A DNA stretch of 6,985 bases from an uncultured Ruminococcus sp. (GCA_947177345.1 CAMWUB010000070.1:1-6985); one strand, 5' to 3'. Shown: positions 1 through 6,957, counted from the first letter of the stretch. Translations and numbers: made by a program. The notes: generated from the letters alone by a model not told the origin.

Positions 1-2
1 AT

Positions 3-32
3 ATTATACTATAATAATCATATATCTGTCAA
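3..32 (-). promoter_or_regulatory. Divergent sigma-A promoter reading off the left edge
   Basis: On the minus strand, TTGACA (positions 32 down to 27) is followed by an 18-nt spacer and TATAAT (positions 8 down to 3). Both hexamers match the sigma-A consensus exactly. Transcription would start just outside the left edge, so the gene it serves is not visible. The 4-bp inverted repeat CTGT-CA-ACAG at 26-35 covers the -35 box. The region is very AT-rich, so a TATAAT alone would mean little; the perfect -35 at a workable distance is what supports the call. Confidence 0.6.
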
Positions 33-73
33 CAGAAAATCCCGTATTTTTCCGGAAAAAATATTTTTTTATC

Positions 74-102
74 TTGAAAAATTTTCCGTAATGTGTTATA
101 AT
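74..102 (+). promoter_or_regulatory. Sigma-A promoter of the VWA-MoxR-DUF5682 operon
   Basis: TTGAAA at 74-79 and TATAAT at 97-102 are separated by 17 nt, and the TG at 94-95 makes an extended -10 (TGn). Transcription should begin near 108-110, leaving a leader of roughly 37 nt before the ATG at 147. It is the only strong forward promoter I see ahead of the four closely packed genes, so it probably drives all of them. The CGGAAAA/TTTTCCG inverted repeat at 53-59 and 82-88 flanks the -35 box and could hold an operator, but this is unproven. Confidence 0.8.
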
Positions 103-133
103 AAACAGAACAAATCTTCAGTTGATAACATGA

Positions 134-138
134 AAGGA
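134..138 (+). promoter_or_regulatory. Ribosome binding site of the VWA gene
   Basis: AAGGA lies 8 nt before the ATG at 147 and fixes that start. Another ATG at 130 is out of frame and overlaps this site. Confidence 0.85.
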
Positions 139-146
139 TTATTAAA

Positions 147-1277
147 ATGGATACTTATGAACAGACAGCCGTAAACCGCTGGAGGCTTGTTTTAGGTGGA
201 CTTTCAGATAAACAGTTGAGTTTCAGCGGTAATGATTTACAGAGTTTTCAGGATATGGAACAGCTTCTTGATTATCTTTACAGCCGTTCACAAGGCGATG
301 ATGTAAGAACTGACGGACGGTCAGGAAGTCTTGCGGAAAGTGTTCTTACTACTGCTGAATGGATTACAAAAGTAAGAAATCTTTTCCCGAATCAGACCGC
401 TGAAGTACTCGAAAAACACGCCCTTGAAGAATTTCAGATGACAGAACTTCTTACTGATAAGGAAATTCTTGAAAACATGAAGCCTGACATGAATCTTCTT
501 AAAAGCGTTCTGCAACTTAAACACCTCATGAATGGTGAAGTTCTCGAAATTGCAAGGCGTATCGCTGAGCAGGTAGCCAATGATATACGGCAGAAACTCG
601 AAAATGATATAAAACGTTCTGTTTACGGTCAGATAGACAGAAATTCTTCCAGTCCGGTTCATTCCGCACGTAATCTCGATATAAACAGGACTATCCGCCG
701 GAATCTTAAAAATTATGATGTAGAAACTCAGCGTATTATGTTGAAAAATATATATTTCAGCAACCGTGTAAGACGCTATAATAACAGGCGTGTTATTATC
801 GCTGTAGATGAGAGCGGTTCAATGACAGGTTCTGTGATATACAGTGCGGTAATGGCTCAGATAATTTCAGATTTGCCTTTTGCAGACGTTAAACTTGTTA
901 TTTTTGATACCAATATAGTTGATTTATCTGAAGAAGCTGACAATCCTGCTCAGGTACTTATGAGTGTACAGCTTGGCGGTGGTACGGATATAGGCGGTGC
1001 ATTAAGTTACTGTGAAAGTCTTATAAGTACGCCCTCACAGACAAATGTTATAGTCGTGACTGATTTATTTGAAGGTGCTTTTGAAAACCGTCTTCTGAAC
1101 ATAAGCAGAAATATTATAGGGAGCGGTGCAAGACTTAATTTTCTTACAGCTCTCGATGAAAATGCCAATCCGGCTTATAACAGAAATTTAGGTCAGCAAC
1201 TCGCCGATATGGGTGCATTCGTGGGGGCAATTACTCCGGACAAGTTAGGCGATTATATAGGTAAAATGTTTTCATGA
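147..1277 (+). CDS. VWA (von Willebrand factor A) domain protein of the MoxR-VWA-DUF5682 module
   Basis: This is a cytoplasmic VWA protein of 376 aa with no signal peptide or membrane segment. Residues 1-210 are mostly helical, with the family-like stretches RWRLVLG (11-17) and TIRRNLKNY (182-190). Residues 214-376 form the VWA fold. Its metal-binding MIDAS is complete: D221, S223 and S225 of DESGS, T280 in the GGGTD loop, and D306 in VVTDLFEG. The end, with NPAYNR (341-346) and ITPDKL (362-367), also fits the family. The length is close to that of E. coli YehP as I remember it (about 378 aa), and I take the two to be the same family. VWA partners of MoxR ATPases generally bind a target or an acidic residue of a partner through MIDAS-held Mg2+, and are thought to direct the ATPase to substrates. 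That role is inferred here. It is the first gene of the operon, 24 nt ahead of the next. The substrate is unknown. Confidence 0.95.
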   Translation: MDTYEQTAVNRWRLVLGGLSDKQLSFSGNDLQSFQDMEQLLDYLYSRSQGDDVRTDGRSGSLAESVLTTAEWITKVRNLFPNQTAEVLEKHALEEFQMTELLTDKEILENMKPDMNLLKSVLQLKHLMNGEVLEIARRIAEQVANDIRQKLENDIKRSVYGQIDRNSSSPVHSARNLDINRTIRRNLKNYDVETQRIMLKNIYFSNRVRRYNNRRVIIAVDESGSMTGSVIYSAVMAQIISDLPFADVKLVIFDTNIVDLSEEADNPAQVLMSVQLGGGTDIGGALSYCESLISTPSQTNVIVVTDLFEGAFENRLLNISRNIIGSGARLNFLTALDENANPAYNRNLGQQLADMGAFVGAITPDKLGDYIGKMFS

Positions 1278-1290
1278 TTCATAGCAGAAT

Positions 1291-1296
1291 GAGGTG
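1291..1296 (+). promoter_or_regulatory. Ribosome binding site that decides a TTG start
   Basis: GAGGTG sits 5 nt before TTG at 1302. An in-frame TGA at 1290-1292 rules out anything further upstream, and the next in-frame ATG is at 1440 (codon 47) and would remove the amino terminus. TTG is therefore the likely start. Confidence 0.8.
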
Positions 1297-1301
1297 TTTT
1301 C

Positions 1302-2753
1302 TTGAAAAATTTAAAAAAATTTCCTGATATTGAAGATATAAATTTATCGGAAAAAATTTCAGAAAAATATATTTCTGAACGTGATACATTAAAGATACAT
1401 GAATGTACAAAACAATGTATTGAAACTTTATCAGACGTAATGAAATACGGTCTTGTAAGGATTCCGGAAAGTCTGCCGGATATGCTGGAAGCCTCAGCGG
1501 TAAGATGTCACGCTATGAAAATGGCTGATGCTGAACGTTCACTCCGTGAGATTGGTAGCCGTCTTTCTGATTGCGTGGAACGACGTGCATCTTTCAGCAT
1601 GGAACATCTTATAAATGAAATCTGCAACTGTACGGAAATTCTTACGGGTCTTTTATCTGATAATATAACCTCTGAACAGTTAGGAAGTTTCCGGCAGGCT
1701 TATATCAGTTACGGAAAAAAATTAACTATACTTCCGATAGGTATACGGAAAGTTTCAGGGGATTACGTCGGTTCAGTGTACTACTTCCTGAACATTGACC
1801 AGTATGCTGAACAGAAATTCTTTTCAATATCTGATTTGAGACCGACTTTCTACGATAATAACATGAATTATTTCCAGAGCAACAGTATAATATGGGGTAT
1901 GGACGTTCCGCTGAAAAGTATGATGCATTCTGAAATGGTTCTTATAAATGCAAAAGTCAGCGGTGGAAAACTTTCAACATCTCAGGAAACAAGGTTATTG
2001 ACTTCATATGATGCCGTTATTGACTGCAACGAGGTAAGGGAGCTTATTTATACGGATTTCCGACAGCTTGCCATTGAAATTTCTGAAAAAAATACAGAAA
2101 ATGAACTTGATAAATTATGTTTCGTACAGCCTGAAAAGTGCATTGAAAGTATTTTCGATAAATATTCACAGCAGTATATAATTACTCTCGAAGATATAAA
2201 TAAAAACAGAATATCAGTCCGTGCCAAGTATTCCGCTGAAAACAAGTATTTTATAGAACTTCTTGAAAAAATCGGTAATATAATGCTTGAAAATCCACGT
2301 CAGAATTATGTTTTTCTTGCAACTGCCTATATATATGACGGTGAACTTACACTTTTTCCGATTGAAATTTATGATTTCATAAGAAAAAAGTATTCAGAAC
2401 CGTATGAACTGCCGGAAGAATACGGAAATATTGAAGTAACAGCCGGATATGCCGGAAAAATACTCGAATTTTTCGGTGAGGTATACGATAAAACAGCGGT
2501 GATAATCCGGTGCGGACTTCAGGCGGATATAAAAAATGACCATAAACTTGAAAATATTGCATTCAATTATGGTCTGAAAGGATTCAGCCGGATGATAGCG
2601 GATTTCATGAACTGTGCCACATCATACCGTCACGGAATATCCGGAGATTGTACCGATATACTTATTAAAATGAATCATATATATCAGTACATGAAACAAG
2701 GCAGAAAAAACCTTGAAATAATTACATCATTATCGAATATGAAAGGAATCTGA
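1302..2753 (+). CDS. Uncharacterised 483-aa component of the MoxR-VWA-DUF5682 operon
   Basis: I do not recognise a named family. The protein is soluble, with no signal peptide or membrane span. Residues 20-135 are predicted mostly helical. Residues 138-240 look beta-rich and contain a motif-like core: LTILPIGIRK (141-150), SGDYVGSVYYFLN (152-164), SISDLRPTFYD (175-185), WGMDVPL (198-204) and SGGKLSTSQETR (220-231). These resemble, from memory, unnamed proteins encoded beside SWIM/MoxR/VWA genes in other bacteria. Residues 287-360 may repeat a similar beta-rich layout, with ITLFPIE-like spacing at GELTLFPIEIYDF (347-359). The carboxyl end (410-475) is again helical. It takes the operon place of the SWIM zinc-finger protein, but has no CxC...CxH motif; the only CxC is C108/C110, without a later CxH. 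H33, C35 and C39 are close together, but a metal site cannot be claimed. It starts at TTG, and the next gene begins 7 nt after its stop. A recognition or adaptor role is a guess from context. Confidence 0.85.
   Translation: MKNLKKFPDIEDINLSEKISEKYISERDTLKIHECTKQCIETLSDVMKYGLVRIPESLPDMLEASAVRCHAMKMADAERSLREIGSRLSDCVERRASFSMEHLINEICNCTEILTGLLSDNITSEQLGSFRQAYISYGKKLTILPIGIRKVSGDYVGSVYYFLNIDQYAEQKFFSISDLRPTFYDNNMNYFQSNSIIWGMDVPLKSMMHSEMVLINAKVSGGKLSTSQETRLLTSYDAVIDCNEVRELIYTDFRQLAIEISEKNTENELDKLCFVQPEKCIESIFDKYSQQYIITLEDINKNRISVRAKYSAENKYFIELLEKIGNIMLENPRQNYVFLATAYIYDGELTLFPIEIYDFIRKKYSEPYELPEEYGNIEVTAGYAGKILEFFGEVYDKTAVIIRCGLQADIKNDHKLENIAFNYGLKGFSRMIADFMNCATSYRHGISGDCTDILIKMNHIYQYMKQGRKNLEIITSLSNMKGI
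2742..2747 (+). promoter_or_regulatory. Ribosome binding site of the MoxR gene, inside the preceding gene
   Basis: AAAGGA lies in the last codons of the upstream gene, 13 nt before the ATG at 2761. The spacing is longer than usual, so initiation may depend partly on ribosomes finishing the upstream gene, whose TGA is at 2751-2753. Confidence 0.6.
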
Positions 2754-2760
2754 TTATATT

Positions 2761-3858
2761 ATGGAAAAAAATTCAATCAAACCACCTGTTGAAGTTCGTT
2801 ACGCCGATGAACTCGCATTACTTGCAAAGTACGATACCGGAAAACGTCCGGAAAACTGGAAACTTTCTCCTAAAGCTGTCCGTACTTTCATACTCGGAGG
2901 CAAAATAAAAACTGATACCGGAACTGTTGAAATTTCAAAAAAATTCTATGGCAATGATGCACTCGTTGAAAGATGTATAATAACTCTTGCCGGAAACCGT
3001 GGACTTATGCTTGTCGGCGAACCAGGTACAGCTAAAACTATGCTTTCCGAACTCCTTTCCGCCGGTTGTTGCGGAATAAGTACTAATACCGTACAGGGTA
3101 CAGCCGGAACTACTGAAGATATGATAAAATACAGCTGGAATTATGCCCTGCTCCTTGCAAAAGGTGCTTGCCGTGAAGCCCTTGTGCCGTCGCCGTTACT
3201 CGTGGGCATGGAAAAAGGTATCTTCACACGATTCGAGGAAATAACACGTACTCCTGCGGAAATTCAGGACAGTTTGATTTCCGTTATGAGTGACCAGATA
3301 CTTATTATTCCAGAACTCGCTGACGACGGAATTATTCTCGCAAAGTCCGGTTTCAATATCATAGGCACGGCTAATACTCGTGACAAGGGCGTTAATGAAA
3401 TGTCCGGAGCTTTAAAGAGACGTTTTAATTTCGAGACCATAGAACCGGTTAAAGATGTAAGTCTTGAAAAGGAAATTATAATCCGTGAAGCTCAGAATCT
3501 CGCAAAAGCCGGTAATATTGATATGCCTGTTGATACCGATGTTGCGGAACTCCTTGCGGTTACTTATCACGAACTCAGGGAGGGTATTACCGAAAAGGGT
3601 ACACGCATTGACAAGCCCACCGCCGTTATGAGTACCGCCGAAGCTGTTTCTGTATACTATCAGACTATCAGCCATGCGTGGTACTATGGCAACGGCAAAA
3701 TTGATTTAGGCGTTATGACCGAAAGTCTTTTAGGTGCTGTATGCAAGGAAAACAAAGATGACCTCGAAAAATTAAAGGCTTATTTCCGTACGGTAGTAAA
3801 GGAAAAGGGTAAAGGATTATGGAAAAAATATTCAGAGACAGCAAAATTACTGAAATGA
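2761..3858 (+). CDS. MoxR-family AAA+ ATPase (YehL-like)
   Basis: This is a cytoplasmic AAA+ ATPase of 365 aa, expected to form a ring (usually a hexamer) that uses ATP to remodel or activate a target together with its VWA partner. Walker A is GEPGTAKT (86-93, K92 and T93). The Walker B position reads RFEEITR (157-163), so the usual Asp-Glu is Glu159-Glu160; I recall RFEEVTR as normal in this subfamily. Sensor 1 is N205 in IGTANTRD, and the arginine-finger segment is ALKRRF (217-222). The lid region runs through DKPTAVMSTAEAVSV (284-298), where the sensor-2 arginine found in classical MoxR is not evident. The final 60 residues are helical, with LLGAVCKENKDD (323-334) typical of the group. It lies between the 483-aa gene (7-nt gap) and DUF5682 (40-nt overlap), which strongly links the products. 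E. coli YehL is the closest named relative I can suggest. The substrate is unknown. Confidence 0.95.
   Translation: MEKNSIKPPVEVRYADELALLAKYDTGKRPENWKLSPKAVRTFILGGKIKTDTGTVEISKKFYGNDALVERCIITLAGNRGLMLVGEPGTAKTMLSELLSAGCCGISTNTVQGTAGTTEDMIKYSWNYALLLAKGACREALVPSPLLVGMEKGIFTRFEEITRTPAEIQDSLISVMSDQILIIPELADDGIILAKSGFNIIGTANTRDKGVNEMSGALKRRFNFETIEPVKDVSLEKEIIIREAQNLAKAGNIDMPVDTDVAELLAVTYHELREGITEKGTRIDKPTAVMSTAEAVSVYYQTISHAWYYGNGKIDLGVMTESLLGAVCKENKDDLEKLKAYFRTVVKEKGKGLWKKYSETAKLLK
3803..3809 (+). promoter_or_regulatory. Ribosome binding site of the DUF5682 gene, inside moxR
   Basis: AAAAGGG ends 9 nt before the ATG at 3819. A second purine run, AAAGGA at 3811-3816, is only 2 nt from this ATG and too close to serve it. 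The alternative in-frame ATG at 3855 forms an ATGA overlap with the moxR stop but has no good site in front of it, which favours 3819. Confidence 0.55.
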
Positions 3859-6212
3859 TTCCTTATGACCTCACCGGAAAAGTTTTGTTTTTTCCGGTAA
3901 GACATCATAGTCCGGTGTGTTCATATCAGCTTATAAGGACTATCAGGGAATATCAGCCGGAAATAATTCTTATTGAAGGTCCTGAAAATGCAGATAATCT
4001 TATACCGATACTTACCGACGAAAAAACTGAACTGCCGGTAGCGATATATTATTATTACAAGGATTCAAAAAAGCTGATAAGCGAGGAAGTTACGGATTAT
4101 AAATGTTATTATCCGTTTCTGTACTCGTCGCCGGAATACAATGCCATGAAACAGGCGGAAATTATGAATATTCCGGCTAAATTCATAGATATGCCGTATT
4201 GCGACATTCTTATAAATACTGCCGGTCAGAAAGGCTTGCGGAAAAATATTGACAGACATAGTTATGCCGACGATTCGAGGCTTATACACAGTAAATTCTA
4301 TGAAAGGCTATGCGAAAATACAAACGTCCGTGATTTTGAGGAGTTCTGGGAAAAATATTTTGAAATAGCCGGTCTTTATCTCACACCGGAAGATTTTGCC
4401 AGACAGATGCATACTTACTGTATAATCACACGTTCAGAGACTCCGCCGGAAGATATGCAGGCAGACGGCACAATAGCTCGTGAAAATCATATGGCTAAGC
4501 GGATTACCGAAGCTATGGAAAAATATAATAAAATACTCGTCGTGACCGGCGGATTTCATAGCAAGGGAATTTATGACCTTATTTCTGCCGGAAAAATAAA
4601 ATCTCCGAAACTGCGTAAAATTCCGGCTAATCAGCATGGTTGCTATCCTATGGCTTACTCATACGAATCGGCGGACGCATTACACGGATACGCTTCCGGA
4701 ATGAGCTGTCCTTATTTTTACGATTCCGTAATAAAAAAATTACTTGAAAAAAATTCGCCGGATAACATCTATAATGACATAACTTTTGATTTACTCGTAC
4801 AGACCGCCAAGGAAACCAATAAAAAAGACGTTCCGGTATCAATAGCCGATGTCACTTCCGCAAAATCACTTATGGACGGTCTTTCAGCGTTGAGAAATTC
4901 CAGACAGTCCGGTATGTATGAACTTTCCGACGCTGTAACAAGTACTTTCATAAAGGGCGAAAAAACAATATCTTCCGGACTGCCTCTTGAAATTCTCCGG
5001 AAACTCGCCACCGGTAAGAAAGTAGGTTACATAGGCGACAAAACACACGTACCACCGCTTATAACGGATTTCGAGGAGCAGGCTAAAAAATACCGCCTTA
5101 AAATAACAGATGTCACTAAAAATGACATTGAAATATCAGTTTTCAAGACACAAAGGGAAATGGAAAAAAGCAGATTTTTTCATAGAATGGATTTTCTTGA
5201 TACCGGATTTGCAGTTATGCGTAAAGGTCGTGACATTCGTAATAATACCGGAAAAAGCCGTGTCCGTGAGGAATGGCGGTATTCTCGTACACCGGAAACT
5301 GATTCTTCACTTATTGACCATACTACAGACGGATTCACGATTGAAGAAGCCTGTACTACTGTTGCGATACGTCGCCTGCGTGAAAGTATGCGTTGCGAAA
5401 CGGTAGCCGGAATCGCCGTCGATTGCTTTCTTATGGGAATACCCCTGAATCATTCTGAAACTGAACTCATTGACGAGATACTTACAAATGACGGCGATTT
5501 CTTTTCAATCGGAAAGGGTCTCCGGAATTTTGAAACACTTAACAGTCTGCAACAGCTTTATAATTTTTCGGATAACACGTCACTTGAATATATCCGGCAA
5601 TGTTTCGGAAAACTGATAATTCTGCTACCGTCTGTGATTAGTATATCATCTGATGTTGCAGACGAAGTTATTTCCATACTTAAAACAATGTATGGTATAA
5701 CAGGGAACGTATTGCCGGAAGAACTTCCGGTATTTGTGGAAACTCTTGAAATAATGGCTCAGGCTGATAACAAAGAACCGTCAATATATGGTGCGGTATC
5801 GGGTCTGCTGTATGCCATTGATTCTTCACGGCGTATAGACGCTGAAAAAGCTATGTCCGGTTATCTTACCGGAACTGTAAGTATTAAAAAACAGGGAGCG
5901 GATTTTTTAAAAGGTCTGTTCAGTACAGCACGTGATATTATTTTATCTGACGATTCTTTTCTTAAAATGACAGATACGCTTATAACCGATATGGAATACA
6001 GCGATTTTATGGAAATACTTCCGTCAATGCGACTGGCATTCAGCTATTTCACGCCGTCGGAAATTCAGGATACTGCCAAATCAGTTGCCGGATTGCATAA
6101 CGTTACCGCCGGTGAAGTCATTAATCGCATGATTGTTGACGAGGATATGTTTGTTTTCGGAAATCAGTTTGATTCCGATATACTTGAAAAACTTGATATT
6201 AATTTATATTGA
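3819..6212 (+). CDS. DUF5682 family protein (YehM-like), putative TIKI/EreA-class enzyme
   Basis: This is a full-length DUF5682 protein (797 aa), soluble, without a signal peptide. Conserved landmarks, in order: FFPVRHHSP (24-32), ILIEGPENAD (50-59), YPFLYSSPEYNAM (98-110), KFIDMPY (121-127), RENHMAKRI (221-229), ILVVTGGFHSKGI (239-251), LHGYASGMSCPYFYD (288-302), DAVTSTFIKGE (371-381), VPPLITDFE (411-419), FFHRMDFL (453-460), REEWRYSRTPE (483-493), and a helical carboxyl half ending near 760. The amino part, with H29/H30 in RHH, E53 in EGP and H247 in GGFH, recalls the His/Glu motifs of the TIKI/TraB/EreA/ChaN group, some of which are metal-dependent hydrolases. That link is from memory and pattern only. 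The protein is always near MoxR and VWA genes in the clusters I know, for example E. coli yehM. Its reaction is unknown. The start at 3819 overlaps moxR by 40 nt; starting at 3855 would drop 12 residues before the first conserved motif, so it is not excluded. Confidence 0.93.
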   Translation: MEKIFRDSKITEMIPYDLTGKVLFFPVRHHSPVCSYQLIRTIREYQPEIILIEGPENADNLIPILTDEKTELPVAIYYYYKDSKKLISEEVTDYKCYYPFLYSSPEYNAMKQAEIMNIPAKFIDMPYCDILINTAGQKGLRKNIDRHSYADDSRLIHSKFYERLCENTNVRDFEEFWEKYFEIAGLYLTPEDFARQMHTYCIITRSETPPEDMQADGTIARENHMAKRITEAMEKYNKILVVTGGFHSKGIYDLISAGKIKSPKLRKIPANQHGCYPMAYSYESADALHGYASGMSCPYFYDSVIKKLLEKNSPDNIYNDITFDLLVQTAKETNKKDVPVSIADVTSAKSLMDGLSALRNSRQSGMYELSDAVTSTFIKGEKTISSGLPLEILRKLATGKKVGYIGDKTHVPPLITDFEEQAKKYRLKITDVTKNDIEISVFKTQREMEKSRFFHRMDFLDTGFAVMRKGRDIRNNTGKSRVREEWRYSRTPETDSSLIDHTTDGFTIEEACTTVAIRRLRESMRCETVAGIAVDCFLMGIPLNHSETELIDEILTNDGDFFSIGKGLRNFETLNSLQQLYNFSDNTSLEYIRQCFGKLIILLPSVISISSDVADEVISILKTMYGITGNVLPEELPVFVETLEIMAQADNKEPSIYGAVSGLLYAIDSSRRIDAEKAMSGYLTGTVSIKKQGADFLKGLFSTARDIILSDDSFLKMTDTLITDMEYSDFMEILPSMRLAFSYFTPSEIQDTAKSVAGLHNVTAGEVINRMIVDEDMFVFGNQFDSDILEKLDINLY

Positions 6213-6294
6213 TTTCTGATTTTTTTGCGTTTTGCGTGTTAATTTTTCGGATTTCGTATGTTAAATCAGGTGTTTACAAAAAGGAGCTGAAAAA
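6213..6294 (+). other. 82-nt gap between the DUF5682 gene and tmk
   Basis: No hairpin followed by a T-run is visible, so I cannot place a terminator here. The stretch is T-rich and carries an exact tandem 7-mer, TTTTGCG, at 6223-6229 and 6230-6236. A poor promoter candidate is TTGCGT (6232-6237) with TATGTT (6257-6262), spacing 19. Whether tmk is read through from the operon or has its own promoter is therefore open. Confidence 0.5.
6281..6286 (+). promoter_or_regulatory. Ribosome binding site of tmk
   Basis: AAGGAG lies 8 nt before the ATG at 6295, the strongest site in the window, which fits a housekeeping gene. Confidence 0.85.
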
Positions 6295-6957
6295 ATGGGA
6301 AAATTAATAGTAATAGAGGGTCTCGACGGTAGCGGAAAACATACACAGGCGGTAAAGCTTCATGAATATCTGCAAAGTATCGGGGAGCAGGTCAGACTTG
6401 TTTCTTTTCCGGATTATGAAAGTCCTTCGTCAGCACTCGTGAAGATGTATCTTTCCGGAGAGTTCGGAAAAAATGCGGATTCCGTAAATCCATATACTGC
6501 TTCAACGTTCTATGCAGTGGACAGGTTTGCGAGTTTCCGTACAAAATGGCAGGATTTCTATGAAAACGGCGGAATTGTAATCGCCGACAGATATACTACT
6601 TCAAACGCCGTGCATCAGTGTGCGAAACTTCCGCCGGAACAGTGGGACGGTTTCATTGAATGGCTTACGGAATTTGAATATAAATATATTGGTATTCCGA
6701 AACCGGATATTGTTATATACCTCCGGACTGATACCGGAATAAGTCAGAAACTGATTTCCGGACGTTATAACAGTGACGAATCTAAAAAAGACATTCATGA
6801 ACGTGATGCTGAATATCTTTCACGTTCACAGCGTTCTGCCGATTATTGTGCGGAAAAATTAAACTGGTATACCATACAGTGTACAGAAAATAATACTATG
6901 CGTTCCGTTGAAAGCATAGCCGAAGAAATTAAAAATTTTACAGATAGTAATAAATAG
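6295..6957 (+). CDS. tmk: Thymidylate kinase (dTMP kinase)
   Basis: The enzyme phosphorylates dTMP to dTDP with ATP in the cytoplasm, a step of dTTP synthesis needed for DNA replication. At 220 aa the length is normal for the family. The P-loop is GLDGSGKHT (9-17), with K15 and with His16 where most family members have Ser/Thr. The substrate-binding landmarks are SFPDY (37-41), VDRFAS (75-80), IADRYTTSNAVHQ (96-108, the DRY motif at 98-100) and KPDIVIYL (136-143). The lid region carries R157 followed by DIHERD (166-171), typical of TMP kinases. I recall a clostridial subtype with Ala, Gln or His at the P-loop position and the same VDR and ADRYTTSNAVHQ segments, so this appears to be a normal member. 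The ordinary housekeeping function has no obvious tie to the upstream system. Confidence 0.95.
   Translation: MGKLIVIEGLDGSGKHTQAVKLHEYLQSIGEQVRLVSFPDYESPSSALVKMYLSGEFGKNADSVNPYTASTFYAVDRFASFRTKWQDFYENGGIVIADRYTTSNAVHQCAKLPPEQWDGFIEWLTEFEYKYIGIPKPDIVIYLRTDTGISQKLISGRYNSDESKKDIHERDAEYLSRSQRSADYCAEKLNWYTIQCTENNTMRSVESIAEEIKNFTDSNK

Noticed and set aside
47..60. Palindrome TTTTTCCGGAAAAA followed by a T-run as a terminator
   Set aside because: The palindrome has no room for a loop and only two G-C pairs per arm beside A/T, so a stable terminator hairpin is unlikely; it lies just before a promoter in AT-rich DNA.
321..662. 113-codon minus-strand reading frame opposite the VWA gene
   Set aside because: It is antisense to a well-supported coding region and encodes a low-complexity Phe/Ile-rich product with no ribosome site, typical of a shadow frame. 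The other minus-strand frames in the window look the same.
1404..1632. Zinc-finger site in the 483-aa protein (H33, C35, C39; C108, C110)
   Set aside because: The cysteines do not form CxC...CxH or another standard zinc-binding arrangement, so the protein cannot be called a SWIM protein.
5110..5406. 98-codon plus-strand reading frame inside the DUF5682 gene
   Set aside because: It lies wholly inside conserved DUF5682 sequence in another frame, has no convincing ribosome site, and its product shows no family features.
6232..6262. Promoter for tmk (TTGCGT / TATGTT)
   Set aside because: Both boxes are poor matches and the spacing is 19 nt; mentioned under the gap but not supported as a promoter.
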